Shown: positions 17,713 to 25,528, counted from the stretch's first letter. The stretch is DNA of 36,688 bases from Flavobacteriaceae bacterium (GCA_028281065.1 JANQKN010000089.1:1-36688), one strand, 5' to 3'. Numbers and translations are program-made. The notes: a model not told the origin generated them from the letters alone.

Positions 17713-19401
17713 TTAGGGAGTGGTTTTGTTTAATTGTTTGATAAAAAAGGAAGGGTGAATTCCGTATTTTTTGTAAAAAGCCCTAGAAAAAGATTCGGCT
17801 GTGTTGTAGCCGCAATCTTGTGCAATGGCCTTTATGGTATAATTACGGGCTTTGGTGTCTTCTTGTAACCACTTCGTAGCATAGGCCAGGCGTAGGTCGC
17901 TTAAATATTGTACAAAGTTTTTCCCCATACTTACATTTACTGTCTTGGATAGATAGTTGGTATTGGTGTCAAATCGTTTAGCTAGGTTTTGAAGGTTGAT
18001 GGTATTGTCCAGATATTCTTTGTTGATCTCAAATTGCTGTAATTGCTGGAAAATACGTTCGGATATTTTTTCAGATACTTTGGGTTTGGTACTGGAGAAC
18101 TTTGGTTCATTTATTCCATTAGAGGTTTGTGACGTATCTGCCAATATCTTTTGAAAGCGTTTTTTGTACAATTGCTGTTTCCTGAAGTAGTGAATCCCCG
18201 TAAGGCCACTAAGTATTAAGAAAACAATAAGCCATTGTATTTTGTTGTTTAGGATCCCCTTTTCTTGGGTAAGGGATACTATGAGGGTTTCTTTTTCCCG
18301 AACGAGGTTGGGAATATCATACTCTTTAAGGGTTTTGAACTTTACATATTGATTTTTGGCATCGATCAAGCTGTCTACATTCAACAGTCTTTGTAAGGAT
18401 GCCAACTGATTCTCCACATCGTTTTTTTCTTTATAATGGTTTGTTAGTTTATGGTATACCTTGGTCAACTCGGGGTAGAGGAGGCTGTCCTTTTGATAGC
18501 TGGAGTCTATTTTTTGGAAGTAAGCAATACCTTCGTCTTCTTTGCCTTCTTCAAAAGCGATCATTCCCATATAATAAGGGTAGGTAGTATACTCCTCTTC
18601 TTCTACAAATCTTCCGTTTTGGTATCCTTTGGTAAGGCTGTCCTTGGCTGCTTCGTACTCTTTCTTTAGATAAAGGGCAGCGCCACTTCGCTCAACCAAA
18701 TCATGGTATTCCTTTGTGTCCTTCGTTTTTTGGGTGAGTACAATGGCCTTGTTAAAGTAGAATAAAGCAGAATCGGGCATATGCAACCGCACATAATTGG
18801 TGCCAATACTCCCATAAGCAGCAATAAATCGGGACGTACGGTTTTTGTAGTAATCGGATTTTGGGAGTAAGCTCAATAATTTCAGGTTTGCATTGAGCGA
18901 TTCCCTATGGTTTCCCCAAATATTGTTGCTGAGTGCCATGCCGTGTAGGCCGCCTATTTCATAGGTAATGTTGCCTTTTTCTATGGCAGAATGGTATCCC
19001 TTAATGGCATTGTCTAGGCTTTCTTCGTATCGGTTGGCATTGTATAGGTAGCGGGCTTTAAAAAGATACCCAACTGTTGGATAATTTTTGTGGGTACTGT
19101 TTCGGGAAAGGTAAATGGTAGAATCGATATGCACTAGGGCTTTTTCTGTTTTCTCGAACATAGAGAGCCGTTCGTGTGCCCTTGCCATTTTGGTGCTGTC
19201 TTTGTCTTTTCGGGCTTTATATAGGTAGGCCGATGCCACTTGTTGGGAAAGGAGTGTGTCTCTCCTATTGTTGTTTAGTATGGAGACCAAAGAATCATAG
19301 GATTGCTCCAATAGGTGTTCGGGGAAGTTGATTTGGGCAACCAGGTGTGGAGCATATAGGATGCCTAGGGCAAAAAGGACTGTCCTAATCTTTTTTTGCA
19401 T
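17713..19401 (-). CDS. TPR - transmembrane - AraC-type regulator
   Basis: This 562-aa one-component membrane regulator has a signal peptide (1-22, ending VAQ), TPR-like helices over about residues 60-345, one membrane segment (about 383-403, WLIVFLILSGLTGIHYF) and a C-terminal AraC DNA-binding domain (about 455-555). The AraC domain shows both helix-turn-helix units, including YLSKTVNVSMGKNFVQYL and YNTAESFSRAFYKKYGIHPSFF. The TPR part would lie in the periplasm and the AraC domain in the cytoplasm, an arrangement known from Bacteroidetes. Ligand and targets are unknown. A related but shorter AraC protein occurs at 32193-32801. Confidence 0.85.
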   Translation of the reverse strand: MQKKIRTVLFALGILYAPHLVAQINFPEHLLEQSYDSLVSILNNNRRDTLLSQQVASAYLYKARKDKDSTKMARAHERLSMFEKTEKALVHIDSTIYLSRNSTHKNYPTVGYLFKARYLYNANRYEESLDNAIKGYHSAIEKGNITYEIGGLHGMALSNNIWGNHRESLNANLKLLSLLPKSDYYKNRTSRFIAAYGSIGTNYVRLHMPDSALFYFNKAIVLTQKTKDTKEYHDLVERSGAALYLKKEYEAAKDSLTKGYQNGRFVEEEEYTTYPYYMGMIAFEEGKEDEGIAYFQKIDSSYQKDSLLYPELTKVYHKLTNHYKEKNDVENQLASLQRLLNVDSLIDAKNQYVKFKTLKEYDIPNLVREKETLIVSLTQEKGILNNKIQWLIVFLILSGLTGIHYFRKQQLYKKRFQKILADTSQTSNGINEPKFSSTKPKVSEKISERIFQQLQQFEINKEYLDNTINLQNLAKRFDTNTNYLSKTVNVSMGKNFVQYLSDLRLAYATKWLQEDTKARNYTIKAIAQDCGYNTAESFSRAFYKKYGIHPSFFIKQLNKTTP

Positions 19402-19476
19402 GATGGAAGTGTGTAGGGTTTGTTTGTAAATATACAGAAAGTGAGGGATGTTTCTGTAGTGGTTTACAGTAGGAAT

Positions 19477-19546
19477 TACCTTTGGTGAGTCCTCGCTACA
19501 ACGTAGTCAGATTAAAAACACATCTTCCCAAAGGAAGATGTGTTTT
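19477..19546 (+). ncRNA. Candidate small RNA with terminator hairpin
   Basis: A perfect -7 element TACCTTTG (19477-19484; -33 position reads CTG, not TTG) is followed by about 55 bp holding a small hairpin CTACAACGTAG and then the 14-bp terminator hairpin 19515-19546. There is no open frame. The transcript is inferred; the hairpin could instead serve only the opposite strand. Confidence 0.3.
19515..19546. terminator. Strong bidirectional hairpin terminator
   Basis: AAAACACATCTTCC (19515-19528) pairs perfectly with GGAAGATGTGTTTT (19533-19546) around the loop CAAA. The minus strand ends in TTTTTAAT after the stem. It can be a second stop for tRNA read-through or the end of the candidate RNA on the plus strand. 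Confidence 0.75.
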
Positions 19547-19594
19547 GTCTTCGAAAACCTTCAAAAGTTAACTTTCTTGATTTCCTCCAACAAA

Positions 19595-19620
19595 AAAACC
19601 GAATCCTAGGATTCGGTTTT
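19595..19620 (-). terminator. Terminator of the tRNA-Gly/tRNA-Leu operon
   Basis: A perfect palindrome AAAACCGAATCC-TA-GGATTCGGTTTT, followed on the minus strand by further T residues, lies 10 bp past the tRNA-Leu 3' end. Confidence 0.85.
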
Positions 19621-19630
19621 CAATTATTCG

Positions 19631-19715
19631 TACTGAAGGCGGGACTTGAACCCGCACGGCCATAATGGCCATTGGATTTTAAGTCCAACGTGTCTACCAA
19701 TTCCACCACTTCAGC
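19631..19715 (-). tRNA. tRNA-Leu (anticodon TAA)
   Basis: The minus strand folds as a class II tRNA of 85 nt. The acceptor is GCTGAAG / CTTCAGT with discriminator A, the anticodon loop is CTTAAAA (anticodon TAA) on the stem TTGGA/TCCAA, the long variable arm is TGGCCATTATGGCC, and the T arm is GCGGGTTCAAGTCCCGC. The 3' CCA is not encoded. It is the second gene of a two-tRNA operon. Confidence 0.95.
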
Positions 19716-19726
19716 TCGGACTTAAG

Positions 19727-19799
19727 AGCGAAAAACGGGATTCGAACCCGCGACCTCCACCTTGGCAAGGTGGCGCTCTACCAACTGAGCTATTTTCGC
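19727..19799 (-). tRNA. tRNA-Gly (anticodon GCC)
   Basis: This is a 73-nt cloverleaf on the minus strand. The acceptor is GCGAAAA paired with TTTTCGC, the D arm contains AGCTCAGTTGGTAGAGC, the anticodon stem-loop is CCACCTTGCCAAGGTGG with GCC, and the T arm is GCGGGTTCGAATCCCGT. CCA is not encoded. It lies 11 nt upstream of tRNA-Leu and is transcribed first. Confidence 0.95.
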
Positions 19800-19839
19800 G
19801 TATTTATAAAGAACATCCGCTTGGTAGTAAAGCGGGGAG

Positions 19840-19868
19840 CAAATTTAAAACTTTTCGAACAAATGCAA
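19840..19868 (-). promoter_or_regulatory. Promoter of the tRNA operon
   Basis: On the minus strand, TTG (19868-19866), an 18-bp spacer and TAAATTTG (19847-19840) match the Bacteroidetes consensus. It lies 40 bp before the mature tRNA-Gly 5' end, leaving a leader of about 34 nt. Confidence 0.7.
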
Positions 19869-19906
19869 AGTAATTTGCAGGCTAATTTTTAGGATAGGAA
19901 ATACAA

Positions 19907-20425
19907 TTAAAGCTTATCGCTAAAAATATTCGTAATCTCTTCGTCTACATCTTTTTTAAGTGGATCTTCTTTAGAAGATTTTCTTTGTATGAGATATGAT
20001 ATGTATATCATAAAAAATACGATAGGTAGTGTTACAGGTAGAGAATACCAAAAATCATACTCATCTATGTAGTTGTTCTTGAAGTTAAGAACTCCAGATA
20101 GTTGGAACAAAAACATAGTAAAGGGTACTAAAATGGCGTATTTCCACCAGTTTTTAGAAGTGAGAAACCAAATGCCTGTTAATAAGACTAAAATTAATTT
20201 AGTGAAAAGGGAATGAAGAAATAACCTAACATGGTTGAAACCTCCGGATTCTATAGTCCCAAAAATAGTATCCCAAGTAGTTTCTCTAGGTGCGAATCTA
20301 TAGGTGTAAAAAAGAAAGGGTGACGCTATCAAAATTAATGATACCAACACCCCTCCATAAAATGCTTTTTTTTTAACCGTTAGGGAGTTCTTGTTGTTCG
20401 TCTTTTTCGATTTGTTGTTCGTCAC
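19907..20425 (-). CDS. Hypothetical membrane protein (172 aa)
   Basis: No family is recognised. After a Lys/Asn-rich N-terminus there are about four hydrophobic segments (about residues 23-42, 67-86, 93-112 and 128-147) and a charged tail (RKSSKEDPLKKDVDEEI). The ATG at 20425 lies inside the preceding 42-aa lipoprotein gene in another frame, overlapping by 53 bp, which suggests translational coupling. The true start could be slightly further in (GTG/TTG in GGVLVS). A nine-A run encodes the KKK before the first span. Confidence 0.6.
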   Translation of the reverse strand: MTNNKSKKTNNKNSLTVKKKAFYGGVLVSLILIASPFLFYTYRFAPRETTWDTIFGTIESGGFNHVRLFLHSLFTKLILVLLTGIWFLTSKNWWKYAILVPFTMFLFQLSGVLNFKNNYIDEYDFWYSLPVTLPIVFFMIYISYLIQRKSSKEDPLKKDVDEEITNIFSDKL

Positions 20426-20501
20426 TTGCTATGGATTCAGGGGTGCAGCTTACAGTTAATGTTAAACCAGCGATAGCTAAAATAAATAATAATTTTTTCA
20501 T
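20373..20501 (-). CDS. Very small lipoprotein (42 aa)
   Basis: An ATG at 20501 opens a 42-codon frame with a clean type II signal peptide: MKKLLFILAIAGLTLTVSC, with the lipid Cys at 19. The mature part is about 23 residues, acidic and Gln-rich, with a repeated DEQQ (SDEQQIEKDEQQELPNG). Peptides of this sort, starting C-T-P-E-S and holding D/E-Q-Q blocks, are frequent in Flavobacteriaceae but have no known role. It overlaps the next gene by 53 bp in a different frame. Confidence 0.65.
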   Translation of the reverse strand: MKKLLFILAIAGLTLTVSCTPESIASDEQQIEKDEQQELPNG

Positions 20502-20600
20502 GGGGATGAAGTTTTAGTTGTTAATTACCCCACAAAGCTATAGAGAACATTGTAAAATTCTAATAGCCAATATTTTATATTTTCGCCGTAATTTTGTAAG

Positions 20601-21020
20601 TTATTTTCGATTAAAAGTATTATAAATCCGATGAACTGCCCAATTTCCTACAGGAAAGTAAAATGCGAAAAAGAGGGACATACCCAGTGCAAACACGTGT
20701 TCCCCGAACATTTTATCTATGATGTTGTCGGGGTAAATATAGGAAGTGCCAAGGGCATATCCTGCAAATTCAAGGAGTCCCATCGCCACCAAACCATAGG
20801 CATATTGGGTAAAAAAAGACTCATCTTTAATGAAAATAGAAATGGGAACCATATAAAATACATAGCAAGTAATGACCTGCCACCAGTAAGTGAATTTAGC
20901 AATTTCAACTTGCTGGCCGAACCAATGCATGCCCAAACCCCAAAAAAAATACAGCAAAACGTAGATAAGAAGCTGGATTTTAGGTACCGAACGAATTTTT
21001 ACAAATAGGAAATGGAGCAT
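20601..21020 (-). CDS. Hypothetical membrane protein (139 aa)
   Basis: There are about four membrane segments (about residues 16-33, 47-64, 73-92 and 106-128) rich in Phe, Tyr and Trp. Conspicuous motifs are GMHWFGQQVEIAKFTYWWQV and DNIIDKMFGEHVFALGMSLFF. I do not recognise the family. It is a single gene, divergent from the LytTR gene with 173 bp between starts. Confidence 0.65.
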   Translation of the reverse strand: MLHFLFVKIRSVPKIQLLIYVLLYFFWGLGMHWFGQQVEIAKFTYWWQVITCYVFYMVPISIFIKDESFFTQYAYGLVAMGLLEFAGYALGTSYIYPDNIIDKMFGEHVFALGMSLFFAFYFPVGNWAVHRIYNTFNRK

Positions 21021-21193
21021 GTTTCACAAATTATGAAAAAAGAAGCACTTTTATAAAATACATAATAATAGTATTTCCATACTCTATATACGGTAAAACC
21101 TCAATAGAAAGCTAAAAAGAAATGGTAATTTGCTCATAATTAAATAAATGTAACAAACCCACCCTTTTACCCAAAGGATCAAATACTTCCATT

Positions 21194-21931
21194 ATGGAAT
21201 ATCCCTATATCATCATCGATAATGACCCGCAAGCCATAGAGGCCATTCACCTTTCTATGGAAAAACAGCATAATTTTGCCTGTGTGGGTATAACCAGCAA
21301 CGAGGAGAACGGGCTGGACCTTATTTTGGAACGTAGACCCAGTTTGGTTTTTATAAATATTGAATTACCCGGGAAGCAATGCAATAAGATTTTGTTCAGT
21401 ATCATGGGCGAAATGAAGAACTATTTGGATACCCTTCCAGAGTTTGTTGTATTGGCCAAAACATCCGAATATGCCATAGACGGTATACGCAATAATGTAT
21501 TGGATTACATATTAAAACCCTTGGATCTTAGAACCCTACGCAGGTGTTTGCTCCGTTTTCAGAAAAAGGCTGCCGATCAGCTGGTAAGTACGCTCTGTTT
21601 TAAGTCTTATGGAGATTATAAGTTTATCCAAGCCGAAGATGTATTGTATCTAAAAGCCGATAATAACACTACCGATATTGTATTGTCGGACGAAAAAGTG
21701 GTCAGGGCATTTAAAACACTGAAAGCATTCCAAGACGCATTGCCCTCTAATTTTATGCGCATCCACAATAGCTATATCGTGAATATGGACCACATTTCCA
21801 GGATACATTTCGGGAAGTCCAAGTGTACTTTCAAGAATACTTCGGATTGGGTTCCGTTTTCCAAATCCTATAGGGGCAATGTGGAAATCATTAGGGATTC
21901 TCTCTCTAATAGGAGTTTAATGATCGTATAA
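21194..21931 (+). CDS. LytTR-type response regulator with Asn at the phosphoacceptor site
   Basis: This 245-aa protein has an N-terminal receiver domain (1-120) and a C-terminal LytTR DNA-binding domain (about 145-235: YKFIQAEDVLYLKADNN ... NFMRIHNSYIVNMDHISRI). The receiver keeps the acidic pair (Asp9, Asp11), Thr90 and Lys108. The usual phosphoacceptor Asp in 'LVFLDIEMPG' is replaced, giving LVFINIELPG with Asn55. Normal aspartyl phosphorylation is therefore unlikely. No histidine kinase is paired directly; the next kinase (22617) has its own regulator. Targets are unknown. Confidence 0.88.
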   Translation: MEYPYIIIDNDPQAIEAIHLSMEKQHNFACVGITSNEENGLDLILERRPSLVFINIELPGKQCNKILFSIMGEMKNYLDTLPEFVVLAKTSEYAIDGIRNNVLDYILKPLDLRTLRRCLLRFQKKAADQLVSTLCFKSYGDYKFIQAEDVLYLKADNNTTDIVLSDEKVVRAFKTLKAFQDALPSNFMRIHNSYIVNMDHISRIHFGKSKCTFKNTSDWVPFSKSYRGNVEIIRDSLSNRSLMIV

Positions 21932-22104
21932 AGTAAAAGTAGGATAATTCTTCATTTACCCATTTACTATTATACGAAATACATTTGCCATTGTCTGAAC
22001 GGTATCCACAATATCGTATTATTAATGTATAGATAGTTCCCTGCATCCATCTTAATTTAGCAGTGAAATTAGGCCAAAAAAAGATAAAGAAAAGCTTTTT
22101 TGAA

Positions 22105-22174
22105 TTTAGTACTCCCCTTAAAAACCAAGACTTTCTAGGGATAAGTCGAGACAGGTTCGTTAAGGAGTACTAAA
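22105..22174 (+). ncRNA. Long imperfect hairpin, candidate structured leader of the repeat lipoprotein
   Basis: The 327-bp gap 21932-22258 contains this structure. TTTAGTACTCC (22105-22115) pairs with GGAGTACTAAA (22164-22174), then TTAA/TTAA after a CC bulge, then AACC/GGTT (22123-22126 / 22054+100 = 22154-22157), then GACTT/AAGTC (22129-22133 / 22143-22147) around a 9-nt loop. The rest of the leader also holds CCCT/AGGG and CGTAC/GTACG (22210-22233). No open frame was found. It could be a leader RNA, processing site or small repeat element. Confidence 0.4.
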
Positions 22175-22258
22175 AAGAAATCCCAAAATCTATTTTAAAC
22201 TTAAAGCCCTCGTACAAGGGTTCAAGACAGTACGTTTTAATCCAAAAAATCACAACTT

Positions 22259-22543
22259 ATGAAAAACTTTAAATTACTATCTACAATAATTGCCGCAACA
22301 CTTTTATTGGTAGCCTGTGAAGCAGAAGAACTTAACCTAAACGATGAAACTCCCCAGAACTTGGTAGCTCAAGATATTCAGGATAACCCCACAAACAATA
22401 CCGATGGAGAAGATGATATGCCTGGGCAAGATGGTGACCTTACCGATGGCGAAGACGATATGCCAGGAGAAGGGATCCTAACGACAGGAGAAGAAGGTAG
22501 TGAAAATACCGATGGTGAGGATGACATGCCTGGACAAGGGTAA
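22259..22543 (+). CDS. Acidic repeat lipoprotein with three TDGEDDMPG motifs (94 aa)
   Basis: The signal peptide ends in lipobox LLVAC with the lipid Cys at 20, followed by acidic EAEELN. The mature protein is almost free of basic residues and carries TDGEDDMPG at 48-56, 62-70 and 84-92. The D-G-E-D-D spacing recalls acidic metal-binding loops but is not a canonical EF-hand. No family is recognised. It sits between the Asn-REC LytTR gene and the TPR histidine kinase (73 bp to the latter), with a terminator at 22564-22601, so it is probably its own transcript. Confidence 0.8.
   Translation: MKNFKLLSTIIAATLLLVACEAEELNLNDETPQNLVAQDIQDNPTNNTDGEDDMPGQDGDLTDGEDDMPGEGILTTGEEGSENTDGEDDMPGQG
22400..22534 (+). 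repeat. Three 27-bp coding repeats, protein-identical
   Basis: Copies at 22400-22426, 22442-22468 and 22508-22534 each encode TDGEDDMPG. All differences among them are at third codon positions, so the peptide, not the DNA, is what is conserved. Confidence 0.9.
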
Positions 22544-22563
22544 AAAAAGAGATACATTACGGG

Positions 22564-22601
22564 AAACCCCTACTGCAACGAAGTTGCATAGGGGTTTTTT
22601 T
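22564..22601 (+). terminator. Rho-independent terminator after repeat lipoprotein
   Basis: AAACCCCTA and TGCAAC pair with GTTGCA and TAGGGGTTT around a GAA loop, with one bulged C, followed by seven T. It ends 15 bp before the histidine kinase gene. Confidence 0.85.
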
Positions 22602-22616
22602 GTTTACAAGTGAAAT

Positions 22617-24731
22617 ATGAATAGTTTTATGGTGAAATTTGCCTCAATAATGAACCTTTTAATTAAAATCCTTTTGCATTTGTTAGATACCAGAAATATA
22701 GTTTGGGGAATATTGTTTTTGGGTTTACTGGGTTCCTGTACTTCCAACAACAAAAAATCGGTTCAAGATCAACCCGACTCCTTTGGGGATATTGAGGCCG
22801 ACAGTGCCTTTGTGTATATAAATAGGTCCAAAGACGATCAATTGGATAAGGCTTCGGCTTTAAAAGCATTATCCAAGGCCGACTATTTTGTAAATAGAAT
22901 TGCCAACGATTCCTTAAAGGTAAAAGCCTTGGTAGAACTAGGGGCTGCATGGCGGGGTCTTAAAGAATGGGATTCGTTTCACGATACCTCCAAACAACTG
23001 TACAGCGTAGCGAGCGATATAGAGGATTCCTCAGGAATAGCAAAGGCCTATTACAATTTTGCCAACTATTATTTCCAGATGGAGCAAATAGACAGCGCTT
23101 ATCAAAATCATTTTTTGGCAGAGCGTCTGTATGAACGGATAGGGGATCATAAAGAAGCCGGTTTGGCTGCTTTGTCCATGGCGATCATTCAAAAAAACAT
23201 TAGGGACTATGTTGGGAGTGAGACCAATTCAATCAGGGCTATCAGCCATTTTGAAAAAGTGGATGAAGAACGGTATTTAACTTCGGCCAATAATAATCTA
23301 GGGCTTATTTACAATGAAATGGGTAAATACGATTTGGCCATTCAGTATCACAACATTGCTTTAGAGGATCGTAGAAAAATAAAAAACAATGGTCTGGTAA
23401 TCGGGTCTCTTAACAATATAGGGTTGGTGCATGCCAATAAAAAGGACTATGCAGAAGCCATCCGCTATTACAATATGGCTTTGGAATATGAAGACGAACT
23501 GGAAACCCGTCCTAAAACCCATGCCCGTTTGCTGGATAACTTGGCTCGGGCCAAATCGCTTATGGGCAATACCGAACAGCTTCCGGGCTTGTTTTATGAA
23601 GCTTTGGCCATGCGTGAAAGTGAAGGAGATAACTCAGGAGTAGTAACCAGTAACCTACATTTAGCAGAATATTTTTTGGCTAAGGATTCCATTGCAGAAG
23701 CCTATAAACACGCTAAGACGGCTTTGGAGAAATCGAAACCCATAAAATACAATAGGGGGGTGTTGGAATCCTTGGATATTTTGGTGAAAACGGCAAATGC
23801 AGACGAAGCCTTGGAATTTGCCAAGGAACAAGTGGCTATTATAGATAGCCTTCAGCAAGAAGAAAGGGGCTATCGGGAACAATTTGCCCGGATTCGTTAT
23901 GAAACCGACAAGATTGAAAGCGAAAACATTCGTGTGACCCGTCAAAAAAGGCAACTTACCATTCTGTTATTAAGCCTTGTGGCAACCTTTTTCCTCATCT
24001 ATATTTTTATACAGCGGAGATCCAACCAAAAGGAGCTACAGTTCCGTGAAGCCCAGCAAAAGTCCAACGAAGATATTTACAACCTCATGTTGCTTCAGCA
24101 GGAAAAACTGGAAGAAGGGAAGCAGATAGAGAAGAACCGTATTTCTGAAGAACTGCATGACGGTATCTTGGGGCAGTTGTTTGGTACCCGGCTTAATTTG
24201 GACAGTTTAAACGATAGCAACGATAAGGGGGTTATTGAAAAAAGGGCAGATTATATAGATCAATTAAAGAACATTGAAGACGAAATCCGGAGGATATCCC
24301 ATAACCTGAACTCCAATGTATTTGCCAAGGATGTTTTCTTTATCGAGGTAATCGAGAACCTGATCGAGGATCAGGCCAAAATAAGCAAGGAAAATGGTTT
24401 GATGTATCATTTTAATAACGATCCAGCGATTAACTGGGAAAAAATGCCCAATGCCATAAAAGTACATTTGTATCGTATTATTCAAGAAGGTTTAAATAAT
24501 ATTAGAAGGCATGCTCAAGCCCATAATGCATGGATCAATTTTAGAAGGGAGGACCATTCCCTGCTACTGAATATAACCGATGATGGCAAAGGTTTTTCGG
24601 CAGTGGATAGGGTGAAAAAAGGAATTGGAATCAAAAATATTTCTTCCCGTGTGAAACAGATTGGAGGAACCGTTAAATTTTCCAGTGAAAACAGAAAAGG
24701 GACAACAATATTGGTGAAAATTAAGATATAA
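22617..24731 (+). CDS. TPR sensor histidine kinase (HisKA_3 type) with N-terminal lipobox
   Basis: This is a protein of up to 704 aa. A hydrophobic N-terminus (28-40) ends in LLGSC, a good lipobox (Cys41). TPR repeats span about 65-400, including GLIYNEMGKYDLAIQYHNIAL and GLVHANKKDYAEAIRYYNMAL. A coiled segment leads into the membrane span (447-466), the HisKA_3 dimerisation domain with His514 (KNRISEELHDGILGQ) and the ATPase with N box QEGLNNIRRHAQA and G box DDGKGF (655-660). It autophosphorylates His514 and should act on the regulator gene 91 bp downstream. Start is uncertain: Met5 or Met12 also fit. Confidence 0.88.
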   Translation: MNSFMVKFASIMNLLIKILLHLLDTRNIVWGILFLGLLGSCTSNNKKSVQDQPDSFGDIEADSAFVYINRSKDDQLDKASALKALSKADYFVNRIANDSLKVKALVELGAAWRGLKEWDSFHDTSKQLYSVASDIEDSSGIAKAYYNFANYYFQMEQIDSAYQNHFLAERLYERIGDHKEAGLAALSMAIIQKNIRDYVGSETNSIRAISHFEKVDEERYLTSANNNLGLIYNEMGKYDLAIQYHNIALEDRRKIKNNGLVIGSLNNIGLVHANKKDYAEAIRYYNMALEYEDELETRPKTHARLLDNLARAKSLMGNTEQLPGLFYEALAMRESEGDNSGVVTSNLHLAEYFLAKDSIAEAYKHAKTALEKSKPIKYNRGVLESLDILVKTANADEALEFAKEQVAIIDSLQQEERGYREQFARIRYETDKIESENIRVTRQKRQLTILLLSLVATFFLIYIFIQRRSNQKELQFREAQQKSNEDIYNLMLLQQEKLEEGKQIEKNRISEELHDGILGQLFGTRLNLDSLNDSNDKGVIEKRADYIDQLKNIEDEIRRISHNLNSNVFAKDVFFIEVIENLIEDQAKISKENGLMYHFNNDPAINWEKMPNAIKVHLYRIIQEGLNNIRRHAQAHNAWINFRREDHSLLLNITDDGKGFSAVDRVKKGIGIKNISSRVKQIGGTVKFSSENRKGTTILVKIKI

Positions 24732-24822
24732 TCGTAAATTAGTACCAGAGATTGTCTCTAATACATCGACTTTTCCCCGTTATGATTAATAATTAAAAAC
24801 CATAGTATCAAAAGTTAAAAAA

Positions 24823-25494
24823 ATGAAACGGAGGTTGAATGTTTTAATGGTAGATGATCATCCAATGATCATTGAAGGTTATAAAAACACATTGTTGTCC
24901 AAATACCAGGATACCTTTTCTATTACGGTAGAAATTGCTTCAGATTGCGATGAGGCCCAAGACCTTATAAAAAAGCGTGCTAAAACAAAGCCATACGATT
25001 TGGCAATGATCGATATAAAGGTGCCTGCATCCAAAGATGGAACCATTACCTCTGGGGTAGATATTGCCATTATGCTAAAGGAGTACCATCCACAGTCCTA
25101 TATCATGATATTGACTATGCATAATGAAGGAAATAGGATCCACAATATCTTACAGAATATAAACCCCGAAGGGTTCCTTATTAAGAGCGATTTGTCGTCT
25201 AGGGAGTTTGCAAGGGCTTTCGAAGATGTGGTAGAAGGGAAAACCTATTACAGTGCCACGGTGAACAACCATTTCAGGAAGACGATTTCGAACAATTTTT
25301 CACTCGATCAGAAAAATCTTCAAATTTTATATCACATATCCCGAGGGGTGAGAACCAAGAACCTAAGCAACTATATTAATCTGTCATTGAGCGCCATAGA
25401 AAAAAGGAAGAATTACATAAAAGAACTTTTTGATATGAAAGCTGCGAATGACGAACAATTAATCGAAGAAGCGAGAAAACGCGGATTTGTATAG
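24823..25494 (+). CDS. NarL/LuxR-like response regulator
   Basis: This 223-aa protein has a receiver domain (1-130) with the acidic pair Asp11-Asp12 (MVDDHPMI), phosphoacceptor Asp64 (LAMIDIKVP), Thr98 and Lys121. The C-terminal region (about 157-205) fits a divergent LuxR helix-turn-helix: SLDQKNLQILYHISRG ... LSLSAIEKRKNYIKELFDM. It lies downstream of the TPR kinase in the same direction and ends in a terminator, forming a standard two-component pair. The receiver has a longer than usual loop after the phosphoacceptor (PASKDGTITSG). Target genes are unknown. Confidence 0.85.
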   Translation: MKRRLNVLMVDDHPMIIEGYKNTLLSKYQDTFSITVEIASDCDEAQDLIKKRAKTKPYDLAMIDIKVPASKDGTITSGVDIAIMLKEYHPQSYIMILTMHNEGNRIHNILQNINPEGFLIKSDLSSREFARAFEDVVEGKTYYSATVNNHFRKTISNNFSLDQKNLQILYHISRGVRTKNLSNYINLSLSAIEKRKNYIKELFDMKAANDEQLIEEARKRGFV

Positions 25495-25528
25495 TGTCTT
25501 TCAGTGGTTTACATGCCTAATAATGAAC

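Noticed and set aside
19631..19799. tRNA pair as an integration site for a mobile element
   Set aside because: No integrase, direct repeat of a tRNA 3' end or foreign gene block was seen on either side.
20363..20425. Programmed frameshift joining the 42-aa lipoprotein to the 172-aa membrane protein at the nine-A run
   Set aside because: The lipoprotein's TAA stop is read at the start of the A-run, so slippage within the run cannot bypass it.
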